A stretch of 64,000 nucleotides of DNA from Streptomyces fumigatiscleroticus (lineage in GTDB: Bacteria; Actinomycetota; Actinomycetes; Streptomycetales; Streptomycetaceae): positions 1 to 64,000 of the forward strand of contig NZ_BMQF01000001.1 of assembly GCF_014647975.1 (NCBI RefSeq), written 5' to 3'. Shown here one piece after another: positions 50,761 to 59,281 of the stretch. The notes under the pieces are model-generated. The model was not told the DNA's origin, made no database searches, and was given only the letters and a program-made list of their open reading frames with translations. The first letter of the stretch is position 1; the number at the start of each line of letters is the position of its first letter. Both the position numbers and the translations under genes were made by a program.

Positions 50761-51312
50761 TCATTTTGAGACGCCCCGCAGCGCCGGACCGGGGGCGTGC
50801 CGGACGAGCCAGGCGCTGCCCAGGCCGATCACGGCACCCGCGGCGACGTCGCTGGGGTAGTGGGCACCGCTCTGCACGCGCTCGACCGCCACCATGGCGG
50901 CCGGAATGGCGCACAACAGGCCCGCCCGAGGCCAGGCGCGGCAGACGGCGGCGGTGAAGGCCGCGGCGGCCGCCGTATGCCCGGAGGGGAACGACGACGA
51001 CTCGGGACGGTCCTCGACCTCGTCGTGCGGGATCCACTCCTTGGGCGGCCGGGGCCGGTCGGCCAGATGCTTGCACAGGCCGTTGGAGACCAGCTGTGCC
51101 AGGATCAGCGCCGCCAGGCCCGCCCCGGCGGCGCGGCGCCCGCGCCGGCCTCCGGCCGCGGCCATCAGCACGGCCGCACCGCACCACAGCTTGGTGCTCT
51201 CCGCGCACTCCTCCACCGCGGACAGCGTCCGGTGCACACCCGGCGTGGCGCAGGAAGCGATCCGCTGGGTCAGACGCCGATCGGTCTCACGGAACACCGG
51301 CAGTACGTTCAT
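50761..51312 (-). CDS. PAP2-superfamily membrane phosphatase
   Basis: 183 residues. The three phosphatase motifs are present: KHLADRPRPP (KxxxxxxRP type), SFPSGHTAA, and the degenerate third ERVQSGAHYPSDVAAG with catalytic His and Asp. Four or five hydrophobic helices surround them. It probably removes phosphate from a lipid such as phosphatidate or undecaprenyl diphosphate at the membrane. It lies upstream of, and on the same strand as, the holin/DUF3618/DUF4235 genes, 78 bases away, consistent with an envelope-maintenance group. Confidence 0.9.
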   Translation of the reverse strand: MNVLPVFRETDRRLTQRIASCATPGVHRTLSAVEECAESTKLWCGAAVLMAAAGGRRGRRAAGAGLAALILAQLVSNGLCKHLADRPRPPKEWIPHDEVEDRPESSSFPSGHTAAAAAFTAAVCRAWPRAGLLCAIPAAMVAVERVQSGAHYPSDVAAGAVIGLGSAWLVRHAPGPALRGVSK

Positions 51313-51399
51313 GAGCAGCAGGTATCCCCGAGATCAGCACACCATGCCTGTGACGGGGACGATGCCGCCGCTGTCGGGCAGTCGGCGGCACCGTGCGGT

Positions 51400-51966
51400 T
51401 CACCCCAGTCCGGGCAGAGCGGAGCTGCTCGGCGCCGCGAATCCGGCGCCTTTCCTGAGCTCTTCGAACAGGCCGTTGGTCCCGTCGGCGTCACCTGGCG
51501 CGACGGTGCCGTTCTTGATCTTGCTCGTCAAGCTCGCCAGGCTGGCTTTGATGCCGTCGATGGTGGGGAGGTACTTGCACAGGGTCGGGTCCGCGGCGGC
51601 GTTTTTCTTGGCGTTGCTCAGCAGTTTGACTATCACCGCGCTCGCCAATACGGCCTTGGTAATCGCTTTGCCCCGTCCCTCGGCACCCTTATGGAAGGCA
51701 TCGGCCTTGTAGGGTTTGTACAAGTAGCGATGGAACGCCCCGTAGGTCAGGGCCAGATCCGCCAGCAGCCGGGTTTTGGGAATCTTCCGTGTTCCGGCGC
51801 TGGCACAGGTGTCCACCGACGGGGACCCGGTTTCGGTGATGGTGCTGGACACTGTCTGGCCAGCGGTTTTCTTGGATTCCGTCGAATCGTTGGAGGAGCC
51901 GCACGCCGTCACTCCACTCAGCAGGAAGATCAGGCTAATGACCAGAGATATGACAGGTTTCCTCAT
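51400..51966 (-). CDS. Secreted lipoprotein of unknown function, AT-richer than its surroundings
   Basis: 188 residues. A short basic N-terminus, hydrophobic core and lipobox (SGVTAC, Cys about 22) predict a lipoprotein. The mature part has a Ser/Thr linker then mostly helix (LLADLALTYGAFHRYL, KAITKAVLASAVIVKLLSNA), ending in a flexible tail; no family recognised. GGAGGGAGG precedes the ATG. Its codons are visibly AT-richer (TTT, ATA, AAT, TTG) than the neighbours', suggesting recent acquisition. 52060-52164 upstream holds no gene. Confidence 0.75.
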   Translation of the reverse strand: MRKPVISLVISLIFLLSGVTACGSSNDSTESKKTAGQTVSSTITETGSPSVDTCASAGTRKIPKTRLLADLALTYGAFHRYLYKPYKADAFHKGAEGRGKAITKAVLASAVIVKLLSNAKKNAAADPTLCKYLPTIDGIKASLASLTSKIKNGTVAPGDADGTNGLFEELRKGAGFAAPSSSALPGLG

Positions 51967-52164
51967 CGACCCTCCCTCCGGAATCACCGAGGCTAGCCAT
52001 CGGACTTCTTGCTGTCGATTGGCACTTCCAGACATTCGACAGCGTTCTTGGAAACTCATCCGTTGCGGGTGATGCCGCGGTCGCGGCCCGGCCGGGAAAT
52101 CGTGCGGCCGGAAAATCGCCGCACAAGGCTTGGTTTCCTTTTGCCCGGCGGCTGTCTCGAGACG

Positions 52165-53601
52165 TCATGCGCCTGAGGAATCCCGGCCCCGTCCGGTCGA
52201 GCGCGTCATATACGGGCCGGTGGTCGGGGGCAGACGGCTCGCGGCGGCGAGGCCGACGAGGCCGATGGCCGCCAGGGTGATCAACGCGGCGGCGTAGGCA
52301 CCTCTGGTGAGGCCGGAGACGAGGATGGTGCCGGCGATGGCGGTGCCGCAGGAGGAGCCGAGGTTGGAGACGCTGCGGGACAGACCGGAGATCTCGCCCT
52401 GCCGGTCCTCGGGGAAGCTGGACTGCACGACGTTGACCGAGGGGGTCAGCATCACACCGAGCCCCAGTCCGAACAGCAGCAGGCCGGGGACATGGGCCCA
52501 GGCGTTCGTGGAGCTGCCGGCCGGCACGATCATGACGGCCACGCCGGCGATGGCGACGACGAACCCGGCCACGATGAGGGTGCGCTGGGGGCGCCGCTCG
52601 GCGAATCGTTCGGCGCCCAGTGACGTCACGAGCAGACCGAGCGTGGCGGCGGTGAGGACGAGGCCGGTCCCGATGGCGTTGTAGTGGCGTACGACCTGGA
52701 GATAGGCGGCCACGGTGAACGAGGTCCCCATCAGCATCAGCCACTGCACGTACTGGGTGATCAGTCCGAGGTTGGACGTACGGTCGCGGAACAGGGCGAG
52801 CGACAGGAGCGGTTCCCGGCCGGACCGCTCCCTGACCCGGATCCGGCAAAAGAACCACAGCAGTACCAGGGCGCCGAGGACCATCAGGCCGAACGTCAGC
52901 CAGAGGTTTAGGTGGGCGGCCAGGATGCCCATGACGACGAGGACGAGACCGACCGCGGACAGAACGGCCCCACCGATGTCGAAGGGGCGGCCCGGATCGG
53001 GCGGCAGGGGGTCGTCGAGCCGGCTGCTGAGCAGGACGATCACGGCGATGACCAGGGCCTGGAAGACGAAGGCGGCGCGCCAGCCGATCCCCGCCGTGAT
53101 GAGTCCGCCGATCAGCGGGCCCGCCGCGGCGCCGATGCCGCCCGACGTCATGATGACGCCGAAGGCCCGGGCCCGGGAGGTCACGTCCCGGTACAGCAGC
53201 GTGGTGAGGATGTACACGGGCGGAATGAGCAGGGCGGTGCCGATGCCCTCGAGGATCGAGTTGCCCACGATGAGCACCGCCAGTCCCGGGGCCGCGGCGC
53301 TCAGCAGGGCACCGACGGCGTAGATGATCAGGCCGGCCCGGAAGCAGCGCTTGCGGCCCCAGCGGTCGGTCAGCTTGCCGCCGGGGATCATCAGAGCCGC
53401 CATCACCAGCAGGAATACGGTGATCGCGACCTGGACGCCCTGCACGGTGGTGCCCAGATCCCTGCTGATGTCATTGATCATCACGTTCATGTTGGAGCCG
53501 GCGAAGCTACAGATGAACTGCGCGAGGGCGAGCGCGGCCAGCACCTGTCGGTGTGCTGCCAGCCGACCGGTCCGCTCCTCGGAGTCGGCCGTCTCAGCCA
53601 C
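52165..53601 (-). CDS. MFS transporter (DHA2-like, 14-helix type)
   Basis: 478 residues. Motif A between helices 2 and 3 reads GGKLTDRWGRKRCF; motif C-like GIGAAAGPLIGGLI marks an antiporter. About 14 hydrophobic helices can be counted, matching the drug:H+ antiporter-2 class. It probably exports a small hydrophobic compound across the cytoplasmic membrane. It starts at a GTG with GAGGGCGAC upstream and lies 200 bases downstream of an HSL-type hydrolase gene on the same strand. No regulator is adjacent. Confidence 0.9.
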   Translation of the reverse strand: MAETADSEERTGRLAAHRQVLAALALAQFICSFAGSNMNVMINDISRDLGTTVQGVQVAITVFLLVMAALMIPGGKLTDRWGRKRCFRAGLIIYAVGALLSAAAPGLAVLIVGNSILEGIGTALLIPPVYILTTLLYRDVTSRARAFGVIMTSGGIGAAAGPLIGGLITAGIGWRAAFVFQALVIAVIVLLSSRLDDPLPPDPGRPFDIGGAVLSAVGLVLVVMGILAAHLNLWLTFGLMVLGALVLLWFFCRIRVRERSGREPLLSLALFRDRTSNLGLITQYVQWLMLMGTSFTVAAYLQVVRHYNAIGTGLVLTAATLGLLVTSLGAERFAERRPQRTLIVAGFVVAIAGVAVMIVPAGSSTNAWAHVPGLLLFGLGLGVMLTPSVNVVQSSFPEDRQGEISGLSRSVSNLGSSCGTAIAGTILVSGLTRGAYAAALITLAAIGLVGLAAASRLPPTTGPYMTRSTGRGRDSSGA

Positions 53602-53801
53602 CCGGGTCGCCCTCGCTTCCGGCGGGTCCGGTCAGGCCGTGCTCCGCGATGGGCGGGTACTGGTTCACGAGGCTTCCCTCCGTCGCGCCGGCACGCCCCT
53701 CGGCACGGGAAGCTCTCACCGCCGACGGGCACCCGCCCAGCCTTCGGCCATGCCGACGCTCCGGCATCACCCACCGCGGGTGAGACCCCGCCGGGAGGGG
53801 G

Positions 53802-54767
53802 TCAGCCCAGCAGCCGCCGGCCGATCATCCGGGCCAGGTCCTCGGTGGCCGCGCGGCAGGCCGCCGAGTAGTGCGCGAACTGGGGGAAGCCGTGGGTCAG
53901 GTCCGGGTGGTGGACGTAGAGCAGATCGTTCCCGGCGGCGGCCAGTCTGCGGGCGTAGGCGTGCCCCACGTCCCGCAGCGGATCGAAGCCGCAGGTGACC
54001 AGGATCGCCGGGGGCAGGCCGGCGTGCGAGGCGGCGTGCAGCGGGGTCACGTAGGGATGGCGGGGATCGGCGTCGTGGGGCAGGTAGTTCCACGCGAACA
54101 GGAACACACCCGCCGTCTCCAGGTAGTGACCGGTGCGGTTCTCGCTGCCGGACTCGGTGTCGAACGGCAGCGCCGCCTCCGGGAAGAGCAGCACCTGCGC
54201 AGCGGGGACGGGACCGCCCTCGTCACGCAGCTTGAGGGTGATCGCACAGGTCATGTTGCCGCCCGCCGAGTCACCGCCGAGTGCGATCCGGCACGGGTCC
54301 ACGCCCTGTTCCCGCGCGTGTGTCCGCAGCCAGCGCAGCGCGAACTCGTTCTCCTCGATCTGGACCGGATACTTCGACTCGGGCGCGAGGTGGTAGTCCA
54401 CCACGTACGTCTTGATACCGGCGGTCTCCGCGATGATCCGCATCGGCAGCTCGAACTCGTCCGGCGTCCCGACGGTGTACCCGCCGCCGTGCAGGTACAC
54501 CAGCGCCCCGCAGGGGGTACGGGCCGGACGGGCGGGTGTGTGCACCCGGACCGGCAGCGATCCGTGCGGCCCGTGCAGCACCAGGTGCTCCACGGCCCCG
54601 ACCGGCGGCAGGGGCACGTCCGCCAGCACGCGGTGCGAACGGCGGGCGTCGGCCACCCGCTCGTCGGCGCCCAGCACGGGCCCGGTGGGCAGCCAGGCCG
54701 CCAGCTCCGGATCCAGCGTGCCGCGCCCGACACCGTCCGGGACGCTGTGACGGTCGTACACGGACAT
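53802..54767 (-). CDS. HSL-type alpha/beta-hydrolase (esterase)
   Basis: 321 residues. Motifs: YLHGGGYTVGTPDEF (oxyanion), GGDSAGGNMTCAITLKLRDE (nucleophile Ser), CGFDPLRDVG (acid Asp) and LTHGFPQF (His). This is the classical hormone-sensitive-lipase/family IV esterase layout. No signal peptide. The ATG at 54767 has only a weak CCGGGG upstream. It may share a transcript with the MFS gene that follows. Substrate unknown; acetyl or other short-chain esters are typical. Confidence 0.9.
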   Translation of the reverse strand: MSVYDRHSVPDGVGRGTLDPELAAWLPTGPVLGADERVADARRSHRVLADVPLPPVGAVEHLVLHGPHGSLPVRVHTPARPARTPCGALVYLHGGGYTVGTPDEFELPMRIIAETAGIKTYVVDYHLAPESKYPVQIEENEFALRWLRTHAREQGVDPCRIALGGDSAGGNMTCAITLKLRDEGGPVPAAQVLLFPEAALPFDTESGSENRTGHYLETAGVFLFAWNYLPHDADPRHPYVTPLHAASHAGLPPAILVTCGFDPLRDVGHAYARRLAAAGNDLLYVHHPDLTHGFPQFAHYSAACRAATEDLARMIGRRLLG

Positions 54768-54943
54768 GGGCCCCGGGTGACCACTCACCCGTCCGCGAAA
54801 CCGCCGGCCCGGCGCCCGTCCACCGCATACGGCGCTGCGGTGGGCGGAACTTCCCGGACTCGTTGAGACGCCGGGGCGCCACGGCCGTACGGAAGCGGAA
54901 GGCACCCCCTCGCACGAGCCCGCCGCCGGAGGTCACCTCAGCC

Positions 54944-55223
54944 ATGGCCGTCAGCAAAGCCGCCCCGCCGCAGCCGGCTCCCGGGGCGCGGAAGCACCAA
55001 GCCGGCACCGGGCCGGGCCGGCGGCCCGACTCCTCCCTCGTCCTGACCATGGCGCTGCTCGTGGCCCTTCTCGCGCAGGGCCCGATCCGCCGGGCGCTGG
55101 CCGCGCCGGTGATGCAGAGCTGGACGACGGTGTTCGTGGCGATGGTGGTGCAGGCGCTGCCGTTTGGCGACCGAGAACGCCGCAGCCGCCTGCGAGCAGG
55201 TGCTCAAGGCTCTGAGCGGTTAG
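54944..55223 (+). pseudogene. Permease (UPF0718) N-terminus joined to an unrelated C-terminal tail
   Basis: An ATG behind GGAGGTCACC starts a frame whose TMALLVALLAQGPIRRALA and MQSWTTVFVAMVVQALPF match the first helix region of actinomycete UPF0718 permeases. Similarity ends at about 55155. In a different frame the following bases read LATENAAAACEQVLKALSG and stop at 55221-55223, apparently the 3' end of another gene. A deletion seems to have fused the two, and neither is functional. Confidence 0.65.
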
Positions 55224-55259
55224 CGCCTGTGCCCTGCTCCGAGGCACTGGACGGACCTG

Positions 55260-55282
55260 GCCGCCCCCGTGACGGGGGCGGC
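55260..55282. terminator. 10-bp hairpin between converging units
   Basis: GCCGCCCCCG (55260-55269) pairs with 55273-55282 around TGA. It follows the truncated permease region and faces the end of the MFS gene at 55303. Confidence 0.7.
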
Positions 55283-55302
55283 GGTGGTGGGCGCCGGCCG
55301 GG

Positions 55303-56718
55303 TCAGAAGGCGGAGGGGACGATCGCGGCGCGGGTGCCGTCGTCGGCGAGGGCGGCCTCGTCGTCGTCCAGACGGACGTCCTTGGTCTCCTTGCCGAGCA
55401 GCAGCGCGACCAGCGTCAGCACGGCCATCGCGGAGAGGTAGACGCCGACCAGCCAGGGCGAGCCGTCACCGGCCTCCCACAGCGCCACCGCGATGAACGG
55501 GGCGACGGCCGCCCCGAGGATCGAGCTGACGTTGTACGAGATGCCGGATCCGGTGTAGCGCACGCTCGTCGGGAAGAGCTCGGGCAGCAGCGCGCCCATC
55601 GGCCCGAACGTCATGCCCATCAGCGTGAAGCCGAGCACCAGCCACAGCACCACGCCGAGCGTGCCCAGGCCGATCAGGGGCACCCAGACCAGGCCGAAGA
55701 CCACGATCGCGGCGGTGGTCCAGATCAGGGTGGTGCGCCGTCCGTACCTGTCGGCGAGCGGGCCGGAGACGAGGGTGAACACGGCGAAGAACAGCACCCC
55801 GAAGATCATCATCAGGACGAACGTGGTGTAGCCGTAGCCCAGACCGGGCACGGCGGCATCCTTCGCGGTGCGGCCGTAGCTCAGCGAGAACGTGGTCATC
55901 AGGTAGAAGAGCACATAGGTCGCCAGCATGAAGAAGGTGCCGAGGATCAGCTGCCTCCAGTGGCCGCGGGCCACGGTGGCCAGCGGGAGTTTCCGCACCT
56001 TCCCGGCCTCGCGGGTCCTGGAGAAGACCGTCGACTCGACGAGCCGTGTGCGCACCCACAGGCCGATGGCGACCATCACGGCGGAGAACAGGAACGGGAT
56101 GCGCCAGCCCCAGCTCGCGAAGGCGTCGGAGGGCTGCGTGGGGTCGGCGCCGGCCGAGGACGGCAGCAGCGCGCCGATGATCAGGAACAGGCCGTTGCCG
56201 ATGATGAAGCCGAGCGGGGCGCCCAGCTGCGGGAAGGTGCCGTACAGGGCGCGCTTGCCGCTGGGCGCGTTCTCGGTGGCGACCAGCGCGGCACCGCTCC
56301 ACTCGCCGCCGAGCGCGAAGCCCTGCGCGAGCCGCATCAGGACGAGCAGCGCGGTGGCGGCCCAGCCGGCCTGGGCGTAGGTGGGCAGGACGCCGATGAG
56401 GAACGTGGCGATGCCCATGGTCAGCAGCGAGACCACCAGCGTCCGTTTGCGGCCGAGCCGGTCGCCGAGGTGTCCGAAGACGACGGCCCCGATCGGGCGG
56501 GCGACCATCGCGGCGCCGAAGACCGCGAACGACGACAGCAGCGCCGTGGTCGGGTCACCGCTGGGGAAGAACAGGGAGGGGAAGACCAGTACGGCGGCGG
56601 TCGCGTAGATGTAGAAGTCGTAGAACTCGATCGTCGTGCCGATGAGGCTGGCGATGAGGACACGGGACCGCGGATTGACGGGTGTCTGCTGGGCTGAGCC
56701 GGTGGCTGGTGCGGGCAT
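55303..56718 (-). CDS. MFS transporter, metabolite:H+ symporter (MHS) type
   Basis: 471 residues with 12 helices. MHS hallmarks: ASLIGTTIEFYDFYIYATAA in helix 1, motif A GHLGDRLGRKRTLV, LRLAQGFALGGEWSGA in helix 4, and a second-half GPLADRYGRRTTL. The group takes up shikimate, proline/betaine, citrate or related acids with protons. The ATG at 56718 was chosen for a normal MHS N-terminus; the ribosome site is weak (GAAAGACCGAG). Stands alone on the minus strand, with no regulator beside it. Confidence 0.92.
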   Translation of the reverse strand: MPAPATGSAQQTPVNPRSRVLIASLIGTTIEFYDFYIYATAAVLVFPSLFFPSGDPTTALLSSFAVFGAAMVARPIGAVVFGHLGDRLGRKRTLVVSLLTMGIATFLIGVLPTYAQAGWAATALLVLMRLAQGFALGGEWSGAALVATENAPSGKRALYGTFPQLGAPLGFIIGNGLFLIIGALLPSSAGADPTQPSDAFASWGWRIPFLFSAVMVAIGLWVRTRLVESTVFSRTREAGKVRKLPLATVARGHWRQLILGTFFMLATYVLFYLMTTFSLSYGRTAKDAAVPGLGYGYTTFVLMMIFGVLFFAVFTLVSGPLADRYGRRTTLIWTTAAIVVFGLVWVPLIGLGTLGVVLWLVLGFTLMGMTFGPMGALLPELFPTSVRYTGSGISYNVSSILGAAVAPFIAVALWEAGDGSPWLVGVYLSAMAVLTLVALLLGKETKDVRLDDDEAALADDGTRAAIVPSAF

Positions 56719-56890
56719 TGCTCGGTCTTTCGCGCGAGGTGAAGATCGGTCGCCAAGGCCCGGACCTGCGCACATGTCCCCCTCGCCGAAAGACCGTGCG
56801 AACCGTACGGGCCCCGTGATGATCTCAGGCGTCTTATCTTCCGGAAAGCGGATACCACGATGTGAGACACCGTGTCTCCGTCCGCACGCC

Positions 56891-57277
<387 letters not shown>

Positions 57278-57355
57278 GAGGTGCCTTCCGGTGTCGGTGT
57301 TCGCCTGCGACCGACGGCGTCGGCGTCTCGGCCTCGGACCAGGTACCCGGCAGCA

Positions 57356-57399
57356 CGCGACCGAGACCCCGCGCCCATCGGCCCGGGGTCTCGGTCGCG
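57356..57399 (-). terminator. 16-bp perfect hairpin after the lipase gene
   Basis: CGCGACCGAGACCCCG at 57356-57371 pairs perfectly with 57384-57399 around a 12-base loop, starting 8 bases beyond the lipase stop codon on the minus strand. Confidence 0.85.
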
Positions 57400-57406
57400 C
57401 GGTGGG

Positions 57407-58162
57407 TCAGGAGGCGATGAAGCGGGCGATCTGGCCCAGCACGACCGTGTCCGTCAGGTACCCGATGTGGGTCTGGCAGAGCACGTTGTTGTTGGTCGCG
57501 CCGTCCAGCTTGGTGCTGGTGTACGGCAGGATGATGCCGTCGCACGCCGAGTACCAGGTGGCGTACTGGGTGTCACCGGGCGTCTCGTCACCCGAGCTGA
57601 TCTGGGAGATGAACGACGAGCCCGGATACATCTGCTGGCAGGTCGTGTAGATCAGACAGGTGCCGGCATACGTGGTCCCGTGGTTCGCGCCGGCGATCGA
57701 GGCGAGGTGGCTGACACTGCTGTGGCCGCCCAGCACCTTGAGGTAGTACTGGCTGACCAGGCCGCCCATCGAGTGATTGACGATCGCGACCTTGCTCGCG
57801 CCGGTCCGCGCCTTCACATTGTCGACGAAGGTGGCCAGGCCCTGGGCGTTGGTGATGTTGTTGCCGTAGGAGTTGTACTCGTAGGCGAACAGGTTGGAGC
57901 TGGACCAGCCGTTGAGCCGGAAGACGCTCATGGCGGTGACCCAGTTGGACGCGTTGCCGGTGTAGCCGTGGACGAAGACGACCGGCGTGCTGGTCGACAG
58001 CGGCCGCGCGTCCGCGTCGGCCGACCGCGCGACGGAGGCGGTCGAGGCTGCCGTGGTCGCGGTCTCGGCCGCGCCGGCCGTCGACGCCGAGGAGAACAGG
58101 GTGAACGCGACCGTGGCGGCCGCGAGAACGCCGAGAAGCCGGCGCGGGGAACGACGACGCAT
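57407..58162 (-). CDS. Secreted triacylglycerol lipase (class 2 lipase family)
   Basis: 251 residues. A twin-basic N-terminus (MRRRSPRRLLGVLAAATVA) and cleavage near AGAAE at about 31 predict export; an Arg-Arg pair makes Tat export possible. The mature enzyme has VVFVHGYTGNASNW (oxyanion), VNHSMGGLVSQYYL (nucleophile Ser), SIAGANHGTTYAG, and an acid/His near the C-terminus (CQTHIGYLTD). Two or more Cys pairs suit extracellular disulfides. AGGAGGGCC precedes the ATG. A perfect terminator follows. Confidence 0.93.
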   Translation of the reverse strand: MRRRSPRRLLGVLAAATVAFTLFSSASTAGAAETATTAASTASVARSADADARPLSTSTPVVFVHGYTGNASNWVTAMSVFRLNGWSSSNLFAYEYNSYGNNITNAQGLATFVDNVKARTGASKVAIVNHSMGGLVSQYYLKVLGGHSSVSHLASIAGANHGTTYAGTCLIYTTCQQMYPGSSFISQISSGDETPGDTQYATWYSACDGIILPYTSTKLDGATNNNVLCQTHIGYLTDTVVLGQIARFIAS

Positions 58163-58323
58163 GGGGCCCTCCTGACAAGGTACGGGGATACGGGTGCGTG
58201 ACCCGACCAGAGTCGCGGGGCGGGACGCGGGCGCCATCGGCGAAATCACCAGTGTGCGCGGTGAGCAGGACGCCGCGGCGGATATGCTCCGGCGACACGC
58301 CCGATCGGAACCAGGGGGCGGAC

Positions 58324-58878
58324 ATGGCTCGACCGCTGCTGTTCCTCGATGTCGACGGGCCGCTCAGTCCGTACGCGGCGCGGCCCGAGAGGCGGCCCGA
58401 GGGCTACCCCACGATCCGCGTTCCCCTGGAGAGTGCCACGGGCCCGGACTCCGGGTGGCCGCCGCTGCGCAGAGGACCGTTGCGCGTGTGGCTCCATCCC
58501 GGCCACGGCCCGGCGCTGTTGGCTCTCGGGTACGAACTGTGCTGGGCCACCACCTGGATGAGCGCCGCGAACAGGTGGATCGGTCCCGTGCTCGGCCTGC
58601 CCCCGTTGCCGTTCGTCGACTTCGGTGACTCGCTGCTCCGCGAGCGCGCCGACGGTGCGCACTGGAAGTGCGAGGCGCTGGTCGCGTATGCCGACGGCCG
58701 GCCGTTCGCCTGGGTGGACGACGAGCAGGGCGACGCCGATCACGCCCACGTGGCCGCCCGGCACCCCGCTCCCGCGCTGCTCCACCACGTGAATCCGCGG
58801 ATCGGTCTGCGCAACGACGACTTCACCGCCCTCGCGGGCTTCGCCGCGTCCCTCGCCGGACGTACCGGGACCGTGTGA
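58324..58878 (+). CDS. HAD-domain hydrolase-like protein
   Basis: 184 residues. The HAD motif I is LLFLDVDGPLSPYA (nucleophile Asp at about 9 with DxD), motif II is likely CWATTWMSAANRW (Thr), and motif IV is WVDDEQGDADH. The small size and lack of a large cap match the actinomycete HAD proteins annotated as secreted or hypothetical. Probably a phosphatase of unknown substrate. The ATG at 58324 has GGGGGCGG in front. Its stop codon lies inside a bidirectional terminator. Confidence 0.85.
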   Translation: MARPLLFLDVDGPLSPYAARPERRPEGYPTIRVPLESATGPDSGWPPLRRGPLRVWLHPGHGPALLALGYELCWATTWMSAANRWIGPVLGLPPLPFVDFGDSLLRERADGAHWKCEALVAYADGRPFAWVDDEQGDADHAHVAARHPAPALLHHVNPRIGLRNDDFTALAGFAASLAGRTGTV

Positions 58879-58906
58879 GGGGCGGCCGGGCCCCGGCCGC
58901 CCCTCA
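58876..58906. terminator. 31-base near-perfect palindrome, bidirectional terminator
   Basis: TGAGGGGCGGCCGGG and its exact complement (58876-58890 and 58892-58906) flank one base. The palindrome begins at the stop codon of the HAD gene and lies between convergent genes. Confidence 0.85.
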
Positions 58907-58945
58907 CGGCACCGCACACCCGGGCCTGCCGCGGCCGCAGCGGGA

Positions 58946-59146
58946 TCAGCCGACCGGAGGGAGGAACCAGCCCTTCCTCACCAGCCCGTCGCAGTGCCAC
59001 TTGGCGTGGCTCGGGCTCTCCCCGAGCTGCTTGGCGCCCGCGAGGCAGTTCTCGTACGGGTAGGGCGGTTCGTAGGCACTCGCCACCGGCGCACTCGCCG
59101 CGGTGACCGCAACGGCGGCAGCCAGGGCGAAGACGATCCGTCGCAT
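58946..59146 (-). CDS. Small secreted protein
   Basis: 66 residues. MRRIVFALAAAVAVTAASAP is a signal peptide, with cleavage expected after about residue 25 (VASAYE). The mature 41 residues contain two Cys (ENCLAGAKQ and KWHCDGL), probably a disulfide, and several Pro/Tyr. AAGGAGAC precedes the ATG. Small secreted peptides of this kind are common in Streptomyces; the role is unknown. A 9-bp tandem repeat lies just upstream. Confidence 0.8.
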   Translation of the reverse strand: MRRIVFALAAAVAVTAASAPVASAYEPPYPYENCLAGAKQLGESPSHAKWHCDGLVRKGWFLPPVG

Positions 59147-59165
59147 GACAGTCTCCTTGCTTCTG

Positions 59166-59201
59166 AACGGACTCAACGGACTCAACGGATTCAACGGACT
59201 C
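59166..59201. repeat. Four tandem AACGGACTC nonamers
   Basis: Four consecutive copies (the third has AACGGATTC) sit 20 bases upstream of the small secreted protein's start codon, within its expected promoter or leader. They could be regulator half-sites or slippage-made. Confidence 0.85.
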
Positions 59202-59281
59202 ACCCGCCTAACGCGTGAGCTCCGCATTGGTCATCCACCGATCCGCCGTCTGCCACTCAGGCGTCGCGCGCCGGCCGGAGG

